Below, in pieces: positions 28,191 to 36,565 of a DNA stretch of 64,000 nucleotides. The notes under the pieces were generated by a model that saw only the letters and a program-made list of their open reading frames with translations, was not told where the DNA came from and made no database searches. Origin of the DNA: Iodobacter fluviatilis (GTDB lineage: Bacteria; Pseudomonadota; Gammaproteobacteria; Burkholderiales; Chitinibacteraceae); contig NZ_UGHR01000001.1 in NCBI RefSeq assembly GCF_900451195.1, positions 3,258,931-3,322,930 of the forward strand. Reading direction: 5' to 3'. Within the stretch, counting starts at the first letter, position 1; every line of letters starts with the position of its first letter. The translations under genes were made by a program, and so were the position numbers.

Positions 28191-28364
28191 ATGGACATCA
28201 GAAATATTGAGCATTTCTCATTATTACAAACGGCAGCGAAGCCAGCCCCTAGGCTAGAGCCTACAACAGCACTCAACCCTATCTCTACAGTGGAGCGTAC
28301 GGAAGGAGCTCGTGAACAACCTAAAGAAGTGGGTAAAGGGAATACAATTGATACTTATGCCTAA
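28191..28364 (+). CDS. 57-aa hypothetical protein
   Basis: The reading frame from ATG 28191 encodes MDIRNIEHFSLLQTAAKPAP and continues for 57 residues, hydrophilic, with no signal peptide. A strong terminator starts 18 bp after the stop, and the 39-aa peptide gene lies 80 bp upstream, so the two could form one transcript. The ribosome site is weak. Function unknown. Confidence 0.45.
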   Translation: MDIRNIEHFSLLQTAAKPAPRLEPTTALNPISTVERTEGAREQPKEVGKGNTIDTYA

Positions 28365-28381
28365 CATTCAGCATCCAGCTT

Positions 28382-28414
28382 AAACCGGCAAAATATCTGT
28401 TTGCCGGTTTTTTT
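28382..28414 (+). terminator. Terminator after the small-peptide genes
   Basis: A perfect 11-bp stem (AAACCGGCAAA / TTTGCCGGTTT) is followed by a T-run. Confidence 0.9.
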
Positions 28415-28444
28415 ATATGGCATTAGAGGAATTTTTTTACAGTC

Positions 28445-28563
28445 GAGGCTCTTGCAAAAGTATTTTTTTTGCCAGTTGCAACACAATATAGTGTGCTTTA
28501 TTTTGTAAAATTAACTACATGTAGATCTGGCGCTTAAATTTTATACAGTTTTGCAAGAGGCTC
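28445..28563. mobile_element. 119-bp MITE with IS5-like termini
   Basis: The termini GAGGCTCTTGCAAAA (left) and GAGCCTCTTGCAAAA (right, inverted) match at 14 of 15 positions. The bases AGTC occur directly outside both ends (28441-28444 and 28564-28567), consistent with a 4-bp target duplication. The interior is AT-rich and noncoding. The terminal sequence resembles IS5/IS427-group ends. It is a likely non-autonomous miniature element within the Tn7-like cargo. Confidence 0.7.
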
Positions 28564-28600
28564 AGTCGCTACTTAATTCAAAGACCAGCAATACGTCGAT

Positions 28601-29356
28601 TCACTTTGACAAGTAAGTCATTTCTTTTGCCCAAGCCACATAATTCTTGTGGTACTCAGCTAGGTCTTTTTGCCCTGCCGTTTTTATCACAAAATAATTT
28701 AATATTGGCAGTTGTTGCCGAGCAATCTGCTTGGCTTCAGTATTTCTGGTCGCCGTTAAAAATGAAGATAAGCTGGTTACGACTTGGCCAGCTTTCGCTT
28801 TAGCGGAGGCTTGAACCAAGCTATCAACAATCAAGGGCATATATTTTAAAATATAATCAGCATAGACGCGTATTAAAGGAGCTTGTTGCAACAAGACTTG
28901 TCGCTCCTGATCAAAATCTTCACGCATGATGATTTTCTTTTCATGAAAGACCACGGGGGCTGCTTCTGATGTATCGCATTCCCAGCCAGGTCGAGGTGTT
29001 AATAGCTCAGCTTGATATTGTTCTTCACGGTAAGGGTAAAACGGCATAGTGCGACAGCGAGATGGTTTGTTCGCATGAATACTGCAGAGATTGTCTTGTC
29101 CCAAAGCCGGGCATGCAAAAGAGGAAGGGATGTAGGAGCTTGGGACAATCAGCACAGCTAACTCTTTGCGATTAGCCAGCTTAATGGTGGTGCCTAAGCG
29201 GGAGACCATCGGGTAATCCTTGCTTCCTTCTCGCAAAGGCGTCCAGATCATCGCTAAAGGAAAGCGGTCTGCATGCAGAAAAGCATCCGCGATCGTTAAA
29301 GGTAATTGCCCATAGCAGCACTTGCCACATGCTGTGCATAGGAAATTTTTAGCCAT
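28601..29356 (-). CDS. YkgJ-family cysteine-cluster protein
   Basis: The 251-aa protein begins [20 protein letters not shown], the CxxCxxCC cluster of the YkgJ family, with further cysteines (FACPALGQDNLC, PSRCRTMPFYPY). These proteins are thought to bind zinc or iron, and their function is unknown. The remaining C-terminal part (about 130-251) is helical. It overlaps the upstream YchJ-like gene by one base (TGATG), so the two are translationally coupled. Both are unusual cargo next to metal-efflux genes. Confidence 0.85.
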   Translation of the reverse strand: MAKNFLCTACGKCCYGQLPLTIADAFLHADRFPLAMIWTPLREGSKDYPMVSRLGTTIKLANRKELAVLIVPSSYIPSSFACPALGQDNLCSIHANKPSRCRTMPFYPYREEQYQAELLTPRPGWECDTSEAAPVVFHEKKIIMREDFDQERQVLLQQAPLIRVYADYILKYMPLIVDSLVQASAKAKAGQVVTSLSSFLTATRNTEAKQIARQQLPILNYFVIKTAGQKDLAEYHKNYVAWAKEMTYLSK

Positions 29357-29859
29357 CAGTCCTGCTCATCTATATCGATGACGGTCGTCGTTCCGCAGCA
29401 CTTTTTGGCTTTTTTACCTGATCCACAATGACATGGATCATTACGGCCCACTTTAGTCACATGGCGCTGTGGCTCTTTAGGATTAAGCTCTCCACTGATA
29501 TAGAACCATTGGCCATCTTCGCGGCGAAAGCTGGCCAACTCAGCCTGAATCATCTCTTGCTGATCTCGTTTAAAGCGAATAACAAACTCAACTTGTGCTG
29601 TATCTCCTGTTTCTATCGCCCGACGAATATCTAAACGCCGCCACTCACATTCTTCAGATAGCCTTTCTGCTTCTGCACGATTGAAATCGGCCCGTACCTC
29701 AGGCGCATGAGTACGCTCAATATGATCCAGCGAGCCTTGAACAAACGCCGTATACCGTGATCGCATTAAAGCCTCGGCCGTCACTGCCGGTGTACCTGCA
29801 ATAATGGGACCACAACATTCAGAGAAGTTTTGTTTGGAGCCACAAGGACACTGGGTCAT
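29356..29859 (-). CDS. YchJ-family SEC-C-motif protein
   Basis: The 167-aa protein has an N-terminal metal-binding motif ([15 protein letters not shown]) and a matching C-terminal SEC-C motif ([18 protein letters not shown]), with the YchJ-like core between them ([19 protein letters not shown]). SEC-C motifs bind zinc. Function is unknown; it is coupled to the YkgJ-like gene. Confidence 0.9.
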   Translation of the reverse strand: MTQCPCGSKQNFSECCGPIIAGTPAVTAEALMRSRYTAFVQGSLDHIERTHAPEVRADFNRAEAERLSEECEWRRLDIRRAIETGDTAQVEFVIRFKRDQQEMIQAELASFRREDGQWFYISGELNPKEPQRHVTKVGRNDPCHCGSGKKAKKCCGTTTVIDIDEQD

Positions 29860-29909
29860 AGAGAATCTCTTTTCAAAAATATTACGAGTAATAAAAGAAA
29901 AATAATTGC

Positions 29910-31016
29910 TTAATGTAATCCAACCCAGCCATGGTAGCCAACATATAAGCCGACAAGCAGAATCAGCCCACCAGAAAAATACGGCGCTTTACGGGCAAAC
30001 TCACCAAATCCGCTCCAGCGTTTTGAAACATGTTTCACGCTTAAGGCGGCAACTACACCTGAGAGCACCAAGGTTAAGGCAAGGCCAATACTAAAGCCTA
30101 AAACCAGCGTTGCACCAAGTGCAATTTTCTTAAGTTGCAGGCAGAGTAAAAGCACAGTGACCGAAGCGGGGCAAGGGATCAATCCTCCTGTTAGGCCAAA
30201 CATGACGATTTGCCCCGTTGTGACTTCACGATTTGCAAAGCGGCGACGGATATCGTTGGCATGAGCCAGTTCATGCGGGTCTTGATAGCCCGGAGCGGAC
30301 ACATCCAGTTGCTCGTAATCTGGGATCGCATGGTGATGATGCTCAGTAAACTCTACATCATAATCATGGCTATGATGTTCATGACCTAAACGTAAGCGAG
30401 CTACAAATTGATGTGGTTCAGGGATTTCTTGCTCTGATTCAACAAAGCCATCACGTTGCACAAAACTAAAAGCTTGCTTACTGCCATCTGGGCGTTCGGT
30501 CTCGATATTCACTTGACCAGCATGCCAGTTTTGGCCGTTCGGGCTATGGCGATACAGGCGAAAGCGCGGTGGCACACCCTCTTCAAACACTTCCAAGCGC
30601 ACTACACAATGGCCAGTATCGATATGTTTTACTTCGTCATGCTGGTGATCATGGTCGTCGTACTCATGTGCTGCACGCTGTTGCTGCCAGGTTCGCCACA
30701 TCATCCACAGTGCCGTCGCAATAATCAGCACCGCTGAAGCCAGTTGCAAATAAGGCTCGCTGGTCTCGGCACTCCAGCGCTGGCCAAAGTACATTCCCCC
30801 CATCGCAATCGCCCAGACTACAGCGGTATGAGATAGCGTAGCGGCCAAGCCCAGCAGAACAGCTTGTGTGAGTGTGCCGCGCACGGCCACGATAAAAGCC
30901 GCCATCATGGTTTTGGAGTGGCCCGGTTCCAGCCCATGTAAAGCGCCCAGTAAAATAGCACTGGGAATAAAGAGCCAAGCGTTGCCTTGCTGCAGCAAGG
31001 TTGAAAAATCTAGCAT
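29910..31016 (-). CDS. rcnA: Nickel/cobalt efflux protein, RcnA/NicO family
   Basis: The 368-aa membrane protein has the NicO-type motif [11 protein letters not shown] in the first membrane segments. A long, cytoplasmic or periplasmic, histidine-rich loop follows (about residues 115-245, with DDHDHQHDE and [11 protein letters not shown]), then C-terminal membrane segments with [15 protein letters not shown]. It exports Ni2+ and/or Co2+. It lies 9 bp after the NcrB/RcnR-type regulator gene on the same strand, so it should be induced by its metal through that regulator. Confidence 0.9.
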   Translation of the reverse strand: MLDFSTLLQQGNAWLFIPSAILLGALHGLEPGHSKTMMAAFIVAVRGTLTQAVLLGLAATLSHTAVVWAIAMGGMYFGQRWSAETSEPYLQLASAVLIIATALWMMWRTWQQQRAAHEYDDHDHQHDEVKHIDTGHCVVRLEVFEEGVPPRFRLYRHSPNGQNWHAGQVNIETERPDGSKQAFSFVQRDGFVESEQEIPEPHQFVARLRLGHEHHSHDYDVEFTEHHHHAIPDYEQLDVSAPGYQDPHELAHANDIRRRFANREVTTGQIVMFGLTGGLIPCPASVTVLLLCLQLKKIALGATLVLGFSIGLALTLVLSGVVAALSVKHVSKRWSGFGEFARKAPYFSGGLILLVGLYVGYHGWVGLH

Positions 31017-31025
31017 GATGCGTCC

Positions 31026-31295
31026 TTATAAATACTTGGTAATGGCTTTAAATTCACGAATAGTGTCGTCCATACTCTGTATGCCATCGCGTACAACATG
31101 CTCAAGGCAATGGTCGATGTGATCATGCACAAGTATCTTTTTTGCATTGCCTACGGCGCTTTCGACAGCTTGGAGTTGTTGGGCAACATCTAAGCAGCTT
31201 CGCTCTTGCTCAAGCATGGTAATCACGCTGGCAAGGTGGCCGTGGGCGCGTTTGAGACGCTTGATGATGTCGGGGTGTGATGCGTGAATGCTCAT
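31026..31295 (-). CDS. Metal-sensing repressor, CsoR/RcnR family (NcrB/NreA-like)
   Basis: The 89-aa all-helical repressor begins MSIHASHPDIIKRLKRAHGHL and contains C34 and the cluster HDHIDHCLEH (about residues 57-66). Both are typical of the NcrB/NreA branch of the CsoR/RcnR/FrmR family, whose metal ligands are a N-terminal His, this Cys and the later His residues. It is immediately upstream of the Ni/Co exporter gene and probably represses it. A matching palindrome precedes it at 31305-31330. FrmR-type aldehyde sensing is less likely given the context. Confidence 0.87.
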   Translation of the reverse strand: MSIHASHPDIIKRLKRAHGHLASVITMLEQERSCLDVAQQLQAVESAVGNAKKILVHDHIDHCLEHVVRDGIQSMDDTIREFKAITKYL

Positions 31296-31304
31296 GTTTT
31301 TACC

Positions 31305-31330
31305 TTATCCTATCCTGCAGGGTAGGATAA
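31305..31330. promoter_or_regulatory. Operator-like palindrome for the metal-sensing repressor
   Basis: TTATCCTA (31305-31312) and TAGGATAA (31323-31330) flank a central TCCTGCAGGG. This lies directly upstream of the repressor gene and resembles the G-tract palindromes bound by CsoR/RcnR proteins. Autoregulation of the two-gene efflux unit is inferred. Confidence 0.65.
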
Positions 31331-31478
31331 AGGGGAAGCGAAAAGACGGCAATCTATTTTTAACCGGCCACTTATGAGGCATAGGTAGCCAGCGTAAATT
31401 GAACCCCATTTCCCAAGAAGAAAGTCATTCAACTTACGCTGTGATTGTTCTCTAAATACTTTTGCAACAGTAGGCTGA

Positions 31479-31772
31479 TTATTTAGCCACTTGAATCTCT
31501 GTAACAAGCAACTTGCCATTCTCACTAACCGCTTTAAATTTCACCTTATCACCTGCTTGCAAAGGCTCCAGCTGAGTCAGGTTTTTGGCAGTGAAAACCA
31601 TGGTCATGCCAGGCATATCCAGATTTTTAAGTTCTCCATGCTTGAGCGTGATTTTTCCGGAAGATTTGTCGATTTTCTTGATTTCGCCATCGCTAAGGTC
31701 ATCGCTATTCGCAAAAGATGTATTTAAAGCAAAAGCCATTGCTAGGAGGGCGATTAATCGTGTGCTTTTCAT
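31479..31772 (-). CDS. CusF-like periplasmic copper-binding protein
   Basis: The 97-aa protein has a signal peptide (ALLAMAFALNTSFA) and a CusF-type OB fold. The binding segment is KHGELKNLDMPGMTMVF, where His, Met and Met would coordinate Cu(I). CusF proteins hand Cu(I)/Ag(I) to an RND pump. The usual tryptophan is missing (LDMP instead of NWPAM). It is the last gene of the periplasmic copper operon 35427-31479; a second, canonical CusF gene lies at 38709. Confidence 0.85.
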   Translation of the reverse strand: MKSTRLIALLAMAFALNTSFANSDDLSDGEIKKIDKSSGKITLKHGELKNLDMPGMTMVFTAKNLTQLEPLQAGDKVKFKAVSENGKLLVTEIQVAK

Positions 31773-31797
31773 GATCTAAACTCCAGTATTGAATCGT

Positions 31798-32268
31798 TTA
31801 TTTTGTGGCTGTTTTTACGGTAACAAAGCCTTTCATACCCGCCTCATAATGGCCAGGGCTCAGGCAAGAAAAGTTGATTTTGCCAAGCTGAGTGAATTGC
31901 CAAATCACTTCACCACTTTTACCTGCTGCTAAAGACAGCATATTCGGTTCGTCATGCTCCATTTCTGGGTGCTTTTTCATCTCTAAGAGATGCTCTTTGA
32001 TTTCTTTCTCAGAATTAAGAATAAATTCATGTTTCACTTTGCCCGTATTTTTTACAGCAAAACGGACTGTTTCCCCTTGTTTAACTTCAATATTCTCTGG
32101 GCTAAAACGCATGGTATCGGCCATTTCAACGGTGATCGTGCGTGTGACTTTACTGGCAACACCGGGCTTACCAATATTGTCACCGTGGCCACCGGCATGA
32201 TCGCCGCTGGCAAAGGTCAAAGAAGAAAGAAACAGGGTCGTGATTGCGAGTAAAGGAATAGTTTTCAT
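31798..32268 (-). CDS. Cupredoxin (CopI/plastocyanin-like) periplasmic protein
   Basis: The 156-aa protein has a signal peptide (LLAITTLFLSSLTFA), a short His/Gly stretch and a cupredoxin domain. The type 1 copper ligands appear as VKHEF (His) and CLSPGHYEAGM (Cys, His, Met). Such proteins bind Cu(II) in the periplasm and assist copper tolerance. It lies between the multicopper oxidase and CusF-like genes on the same strand. Confidence 0.87.
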   Translation of the reverse strand: MKTIPLLAITTLFLSSLTFASGDHAGGHGDNIGKPGVASKVTRTITVEMADTMRFSPENIEVKQGETVRFAVKNTGKVKHEFILNSEKEIKEHLLEMKKHPEMEHDEPNMLSLAAGKSGEVIWQFTQLGKINFSCLSPGHYEAGMKGFVTVKTATK

Positions 32269-32292
32269 GGTATCTCCAGGGGCTATTTATCA

Positions 32293-33699
32293 TTAATGGC
32301 CAGATTGGCCTTTAGGTTTACGGACTTGTACTTCTACTGCGGTTTTCTGCTTACGTGGCATGCTGGCGTTGCCCTCGGCTTTAAAGCGGGCTGGCTCGGC
32401 GAGCGGGCCTTGATATTCATAAGCCACCGTGCCTGCAGGATGCTTGTACCAGCCAGGGTTTTTGTAATCGCCCGCTTTTTGATCACGCCTGACTTTCAGC
32501 ATGCTAAACATGCCGCCCATTTCAACCGAGCCAAAAGGTCCTTCGCCGGTCATCATGGGCACGGTGTTGTCAGGTATCGGCATTTCCATTTCGGTCATAT
32601 CGGCCATGCCGCGCTCGCCCATCACCATATAGTCGGGAATCAGCTCGGTGATTTTCTTGGCGAGTCCTCGGTGCTCTACGCCGATCATGGTCGGCAAATC
32701 GTGGCCCATGGCGTTCATGGTGTGATGGCTCTTATGGCAATGAAAGGCCCAATCGCCTTCTTCATCAGCCAAAAACTCGATCTGCCGCATTTGCCCTACC
32801 GCCACATCGGTGGTGACTTCCGGCCAGCGCGTGCTTTTGGGCGTGGGGCCGCCATCGGTACCGGTCACCATAAACTCGTGCCCATGCAGATGAATGGGGT
32901 GATTAGTCATGGTTAAGTTGCCGATACGGATGCGTACCTTGTCGTTTAAGCGCACATTTAAAGAATCAATGCCTGGGAAAATGCGGCTATTCCAAGACCA
33001 CAAATTAAAATCATTCATGGTCATGATTTTTGGCGTGTAGCTGCCGGGGTCGATATCGTAGGCATTCAGCAAAAACACGAAATCCCGATCGACTTCTGCA
33101 ATGAGTGGATGCTTGGTTTTAGGGTGGGTAATCCAAAAGCCCATCATGCCCATCGCCATTTGCGTCATTTCGTCGGCATGGGGGTGATACATAAATGTGC
33201 CAGGCCTTCGTGCCACAAATTCATAAACAAAGGTTTTTCCAGGCTGAATCGCTTTCTGATTCAAGCCCGAAACGCCATCCATGCCATTAGGCAGGCGTTG
33301 GCCGTGCCAGTGCACGCTGGTGTGCTCGGGGAGCTTATTGGTTACAAAAATACGCACCCGATCACCCTCAACCACTTCAATAGTTGGGCCGGGCGATTGG
33401 CCGTTGTATCCCCATAGATGCGCCTTAAAACCGGGGGCCATTTCCCTAACGACCGGCTCGGCAACTAGGTGAAACTCTTTCACGCCCTGATTCATACGCC
33501 AAGGCAGGGTCCAGCCATTTAAAGTAACTACCGGGTTATAAGGGCGGCCGTTTTCTGGAACTAAGGGCGGCATGGTGTCCGGCAAAGTTTGGCTAACCGG
33601 CTCCGGCAAGGCCGCCATCGCCACTTTACTCACACTGGCGGCAATCACTGCACCGGCCATACCGGCCGTTCTTAAAAAATCTCGTCTTGAATTCATCAC
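32293..33699 (-). CDS. copA: Multicopper oxidase (CopA/CueO-like)
   Basis: The 468-aa enzyme has a twin-arginine signal (RRDFLRTAG). All four copper-binding stretches are visible: SVHWHGQRLP, MYHPHADE, HPIHLHGHEF and HCHKSHHTMNAMGHDLPTM. It should oxidise Cu(I) to less toxic Cu(II) in the periplasm. It is shorter than the classic ~600-aa plasmid CopA and lacks a long Met-rich region. The gene name is by analogy and should not be confused with the P-type ATPase of the same name. It forms an operon with a TolC-like protein and a cupredoxin. Confidence 0.88.
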   Translation of the reverse strand: MMNSRRDFLRTAGMAGAVIAASVSKVAMAALPEPVSQTLPDTMPPLVPENGRPYNPVVTLNGWTLPWRMNQGVKEFHLVAEPVVREMAPGFKAHLWGYNGQSPGPTIEVVEGDRVRIFVTNKLPEHTSVHWHGQRLPNGMDGVSGLNQKAIQPGKTFVYEFVARRPGTFMYHPHADEMTQMAMGMMGFWITHPKTKHPLIAEVDRDFVFLLNAYDIDPGSYTPKIMTMNDFNLWSWNSRIFPGIDSLNVRLNDKVRIRIGNLTMTNHPIHLHGHEFMVTGTDGGPTPKSTRWPEVTTDVAVGQMRQIEFLADEEGDWAFHCHKSHHTMNAMGHDLPTMIGVEHRGLAKKITELIPDYMVMGERGMADMTEMEMPIPDNTVPMMTGEGPFGSVEMGGMFSMLKVRRDQKAGDYKNPGWYKHPAGTVAYEYQGPLAEPARFKAEGNASMPRKQKTAVEVQVRKPKGQSGH

Positions 33700-33722
33700 T
33701 GCTGCCTTTTTAATGAATGAGC

Positions 33723-35156
33723 TTAATGCCCTGCATCTGCACTGGCACTTCCCGCTGTCACTGAGCTGATCATTGATGCACTGGGCTTGCCCATCAGTTC
33801 AGCTTGTAAAGCCGCATCACTAAGCCAGAACTGCTGCTCTGCCGTGATGGCTGAAATAACACTGCTAATTTGCTCACGAGAATCTGCTAATAACTCAAAG
33901 ACACTGATCAGCATGCCGTTGTAACGCAGGGTATTTTCTTCTGCGATGACTTTTCGTAAAGGCAGCACTTCATCCCGGTAGTGACGGCTCATATCGTAGG
34001 CCGTTCGATAGGCGGAATAACTGCTGCGTAAATTTGAACCCGCTGCCCGCACAGTGGCTTCCAAGCGATTGGCCGCCACTAATGTTTGGGCATTCATGGC
34101 ATCGCGTTGGCCACCGCCCCAGTCAAATAGCGGTAAACGCAGCGCAATTTCATATCCCTTGCGATTCTTTTTTGTCCCTTCTGCATTATCAAAGACAGTG
34201 TCATGGCGTACGCCTAACTCGATATCAATTAAGCTGGTCAGTCCATTCAGCCCCTGCGCCTTTGCTGAAGCATCAAATGTGGCCTTGGCTAGTTTGATAT
34301 CTAGCCGTTCTTTACTGGCCAGCTGACTAATTTCTTCTGCACTACGAGGGCTCTTAGGGAGGTCGGGTAATTTATTGGGCAATTGGAGTTGAGCCGCTTG
34401 GGCATCATTTAAACCAAGCACCCGAACTAACTCTTCACGGCTAGCAAGGGCTGAATGTTGTGCAGCAGCCCATTGCGTAGCAGACTCAGCATAAAAAATT
34501 TGCTGTTTTGCATGGGCTAAACGACTGTAATTACCTACTGCTAATAATCGCCGGGCGAGTTCGGCACTGGCTTCTGCTGTATCAAAAACTTGCTTGGCAT
34601 ATGCCAAGCTCTGCTGCGCTGCAACCGCCTTTACCCACACTTGACGTATCTGAGTCACTTGCTCAATCGTATCTAAGCTCAGTTGCAGCTGAGCCTGCCC
34701 GATACGACGCTGCGCTATATCGTAGCGCTGTGGCAAGGTGAGCAAATCCAGTAAGCCAAAAGACAATAAACGGCCCAGTTCAAGCTCGCTGCCTAGGGTG
34801 ACTCGCTCAAAAGTGAATAGCGGATTAGTGATACGTCCAGATTGCGCGGCGCTTGCAGCATCGGCCCAGTTTTGCGCCAACATCGCTTGTACGTTGGGGC
34901 TATTGAGCAAGGCCAAATGAACAGCACTATTTTGGTCTAATGGCTTTTGCAATAAATCCGTCGCCGCTTTGTCCATTTCAGTGCGCTGTGCTGTCGTCGT
35001 CGCCAGCGCCAGCTTGCCTTGGGTAAAAGAGACGGCCGTTTGATTACTTTGTGCGAGCGAGCGATCAAAATCGACACTGGCACACGCTGTTAATCCCAGA
35101 ACAGACAGGCTAAGGACGATAAGCCTCATTCTCGACCCCCGAAATAGTTCACTCAT
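33723..35156 (-). CDS. TolC/CusC-family outer-membrane efflux lipoprotein
   Basis: From ATG 35156 (GGAG site, 8-bp overlap with the upstream gene) the product is 477 aa. It has a lipoprotein signal (MRLIVLSLSVLGLTACAS) after a short leader; ATG 35129 is the alternative start. Two outer-membrane efflux domain repeats follow. The family normally forms the exit duct of tripartite pumps. No adaptor or inner-membrane pump lies in this operon, so it may serve the Cus pump encoded at 39073-43718, whose own cusC is frameshifted. Confidence 0.85.
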   Translation of the reverse strand: MSELFRGSRMRLIVLSLSVLGLTACASVDFDRSLAQSNQTAVSFTQGKLALATTTAQRTEMDKAATDLLQKPLDQNSAVHLALLNSPNVQAMLAQNWADAASAAQSGRITNPLFTFERVTLGSELELGRLLSFGLLDLLTLPQRYDIAQRRIGQAQLQLSLDTIEQVTQIRQVWVKAVAAQQSLAYAKQVFDTAEASAELARRLLAVGNYSRLAHAKQQIFYAESATQWAAAQHSALASREELVRVLGLNDAQAAQLQLPNKLPDLPKSPRSAEEISQLASKERLDIKLAKATFDASAKAQGLNGLTSLIDIELGVRHDTVFDNAEGTKKNRKGYEIALRLPLFDWGGGQRDAMNAQTLVAANRLEATVRAAGSNLRSSYSAYRTAYDMSRHYRDEVLPLRKVIAEENTLRYNGMLISVFELLADSREQISSVISAITAEQQFWLSDAALQAELMGKPSASMISSVTAGSASADAGH

Positions 35157-35427
35157 GAGCAGCTCCATGACTTGCCTCGGGTTGAGCCTGAGGCGCAGAA
35201 GCTTGCCTTGCCTCTTTGGCATACATGCGCCAACCACCTATTTTGGCGACCATATCATTTGATTCACGCCAGGGAATAAGCACCTGTTCTCGATATGGCT
35301 GATATTGAGTAAGCACCGAGTGATACTCCAAGCGAGTGAGAGGGGCTGGGGGGCTGGTTTCATCCGATTGGGCCGCTGCAGTCGTCAAAAGCACACTAAT
35401 AAAAAACAGGGATATGCATGGTTTCAT
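35149..35427 (-). CDS. Small periplasmic protein heading the copper operon
   Basis: ATG 35427 (GAGG site) gives 92 aa with a signal peptide (CISLFFISVLLTTAAAQ). The mature part contains LEYHSVLTQYQPYREQ and KIGGWRMYAKEA, then an Ala/Gln/His tail. Similar small proteins (GGWR-YAREA type) often precede TolC-like genes in betaproteobacterial copper operons, but their role is unknown. It is coupled to the efflux gene by an 8-bp overlap and lies behind a putative CusR box. Confidence 0.65.
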   Translation of the reverse strand: MKPCISLFFISVLLTTAAAQSDETSPPAPLTRLEYHSVLTQYQPYREQVLIPWRESNDMVAKIGGWRMYAKEARQASAPQAQPEASHGAAHE

Positions 35428-35510
35428 GGCTGCCTCGACCCAATGGTTGGTTAAACTGACTAAGCCAGAAGTATAGGCACGCCATACCCATTGCAAAGAT
35501 GACCCAAACA

Positions 35511-35527
35511 TTACAAATTTGTCATTT
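35511..35527. promoter_or_regulatory. Putative CusR-type box B
   Basis: TTACAAATTTGTCATTT lies about 85 bp upstream of the copper-operon start. It matches box A with one difference. Confidence 0.62.
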
Positions 35528-35615
35528 TAAAAAATAAATAGAATTAGCTTACTTCAGTGATCCACCCATATTTCCTTGTGAAGTTAAAAATTATATTTTA
35601 TGTAAGTTTTTTAAA

Positions 35616-35632
35616 TGATGACAAAAATGTAA
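35616..35632. promoter_or_regulatory. Putative CusR-type box C (inverted)
   Basis: On the minus strand this reads TTACATTTTTGTCATCA. It points toward the divergent CzcE-like gene at 35741. Boxes B and C are in opposite orientation in the same divergent promoter region. Confidence 0.62.
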
Positions 35633-35740
35633 CGTGCCAGTCAGCTTTTTGACCATTTCTATCAAGCAAAATAGCAGAGAGCGAACAGGGCAGAGTTGCT
35701 GCTTTTGTTAGTGCTCACAGTACTAGCAAAGGAATTGATT

Positions 35741-36262
35741 ATGAAACGGAAACCAATATTTATGCTTACTATCCTTGTCTGCGCTCTTAGTTCTGGCATT
35801 GTTCAAGCGGAAGATCATCGGTACAAGCACTCCCATTCAGGAAGCCAACAGGCACGTAATAATAGTGATGTTAGTTTTGGCAACCCTGCGGATATCACAT
35901 ATACCGATAAGCGGATTCGGATAGAGCTCCGTGCTGATGGCTCTTTAGATAATAAAAATTACAATGTATTTGCACACGACAGCGTCAGATTTGAGCTTGT
36001 AAATGGCTTACAAGACACCGTCGCTTTTGTTGTTGGGGATGAAGCTAGTATTTATGAGTTCTCACGCCTATATGCAGCTAACTCGGAAGTTGCTATAAAT
36101 GACTTCCATGCTGTGCAAGTTTATCCAGGCAAAAATCAGTTTTTTGGCTGGAAGTTTAGTACCTATGCGATAAGTAAGGTTCATGTTGCCTATGTACAGC
36201 GTGATGGGGCAATCGTAGGGGGAATGGTTGATATTCGTATAGAGCCTGAACTTAATAAATAG
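35741..36262 (+). CDS. Secreted CzcE-like metal-resistance protein (tentative)
   Basis: ATG 35741 (AAAGGAA site) gives 173 aa with a signal peptide (FMLTILVCALSSGIVQA) and a His-containing segment (DHRYKHSHSGS). A domain follows beginning FGNPADITYTDKRIRIEL and including HDSVRFEL. This resembles the periplasmic CzcE copper-binding fold, in which a protein starting FG-PA carries VRF near the middle. It is divergent from the copper operon and preceded by two putative CusR boxes. The family match is from memory and not certain. Confidence 0.5.
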   Translation: MKRKPIFMLTILVCALSSGIVQAEDHRYKHSHSGSQQARNNSDVSFGNPADITYTDKRIRIELRADGSLDNKNYNVFAHDSVRFELVNGLQDTVAFVVGDEASIYEFSRLYAANSEVAINDFHAVQVYPGKNQFFGWKFSTYAISKVHVAYVQRDGAIVGGMVDIRIEPELNK

Positions 36263-36351
36263 CCAGCTTGGCCTTACTTGAGGGTGCTCAGTGCTCGAGG
36301 GTGCTCAGTTTTTAAAAGTAATATAATCACATGCAAATATAAAAAAACAAC

Positions 36352-36379
36352 GCGTAGTCAACTATTTGGTTGACTACGC
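36352..36379. repeat. Hairpin between the CzcE-like gene and cusR
   Basis: GCGTAGTCAAC (36352-36362) and GTTGACTACGC (36369-36379) form a perfect 11-bp stem with an A-run before it. It would terminate minus-strand transcription or end the CzcE-like transcript weakly. A direct repeat GAGGGTGCTCAG occurs twice just upstream (about 36280-36308). No gene is seen in 36263-36565. Confidence 0.6.
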
Positions 36380-36565
36380 TCGTCAAATGCTAAGTTAAAA
36401 AATGTCATGACTTAAAGGAAAAAACACATAAATATTTTACAAATCAAGCTTTACGGAAAACCTCTTTGGCTTACTCTTCATATTTTTGAACTACTAAAAA
36501 TTTACGCTTAATTAAAATTAGGCCAATATTTGAAATATTATTTAAGCAATAAATGGAAAATAAAC

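Noticed and set aside
32296..32916. 206-aa plus-strand reading frame opposite the multicopper oxidase
   Set aside because: It mirrors the His/Met-rich oxidase sequence and has no family features.
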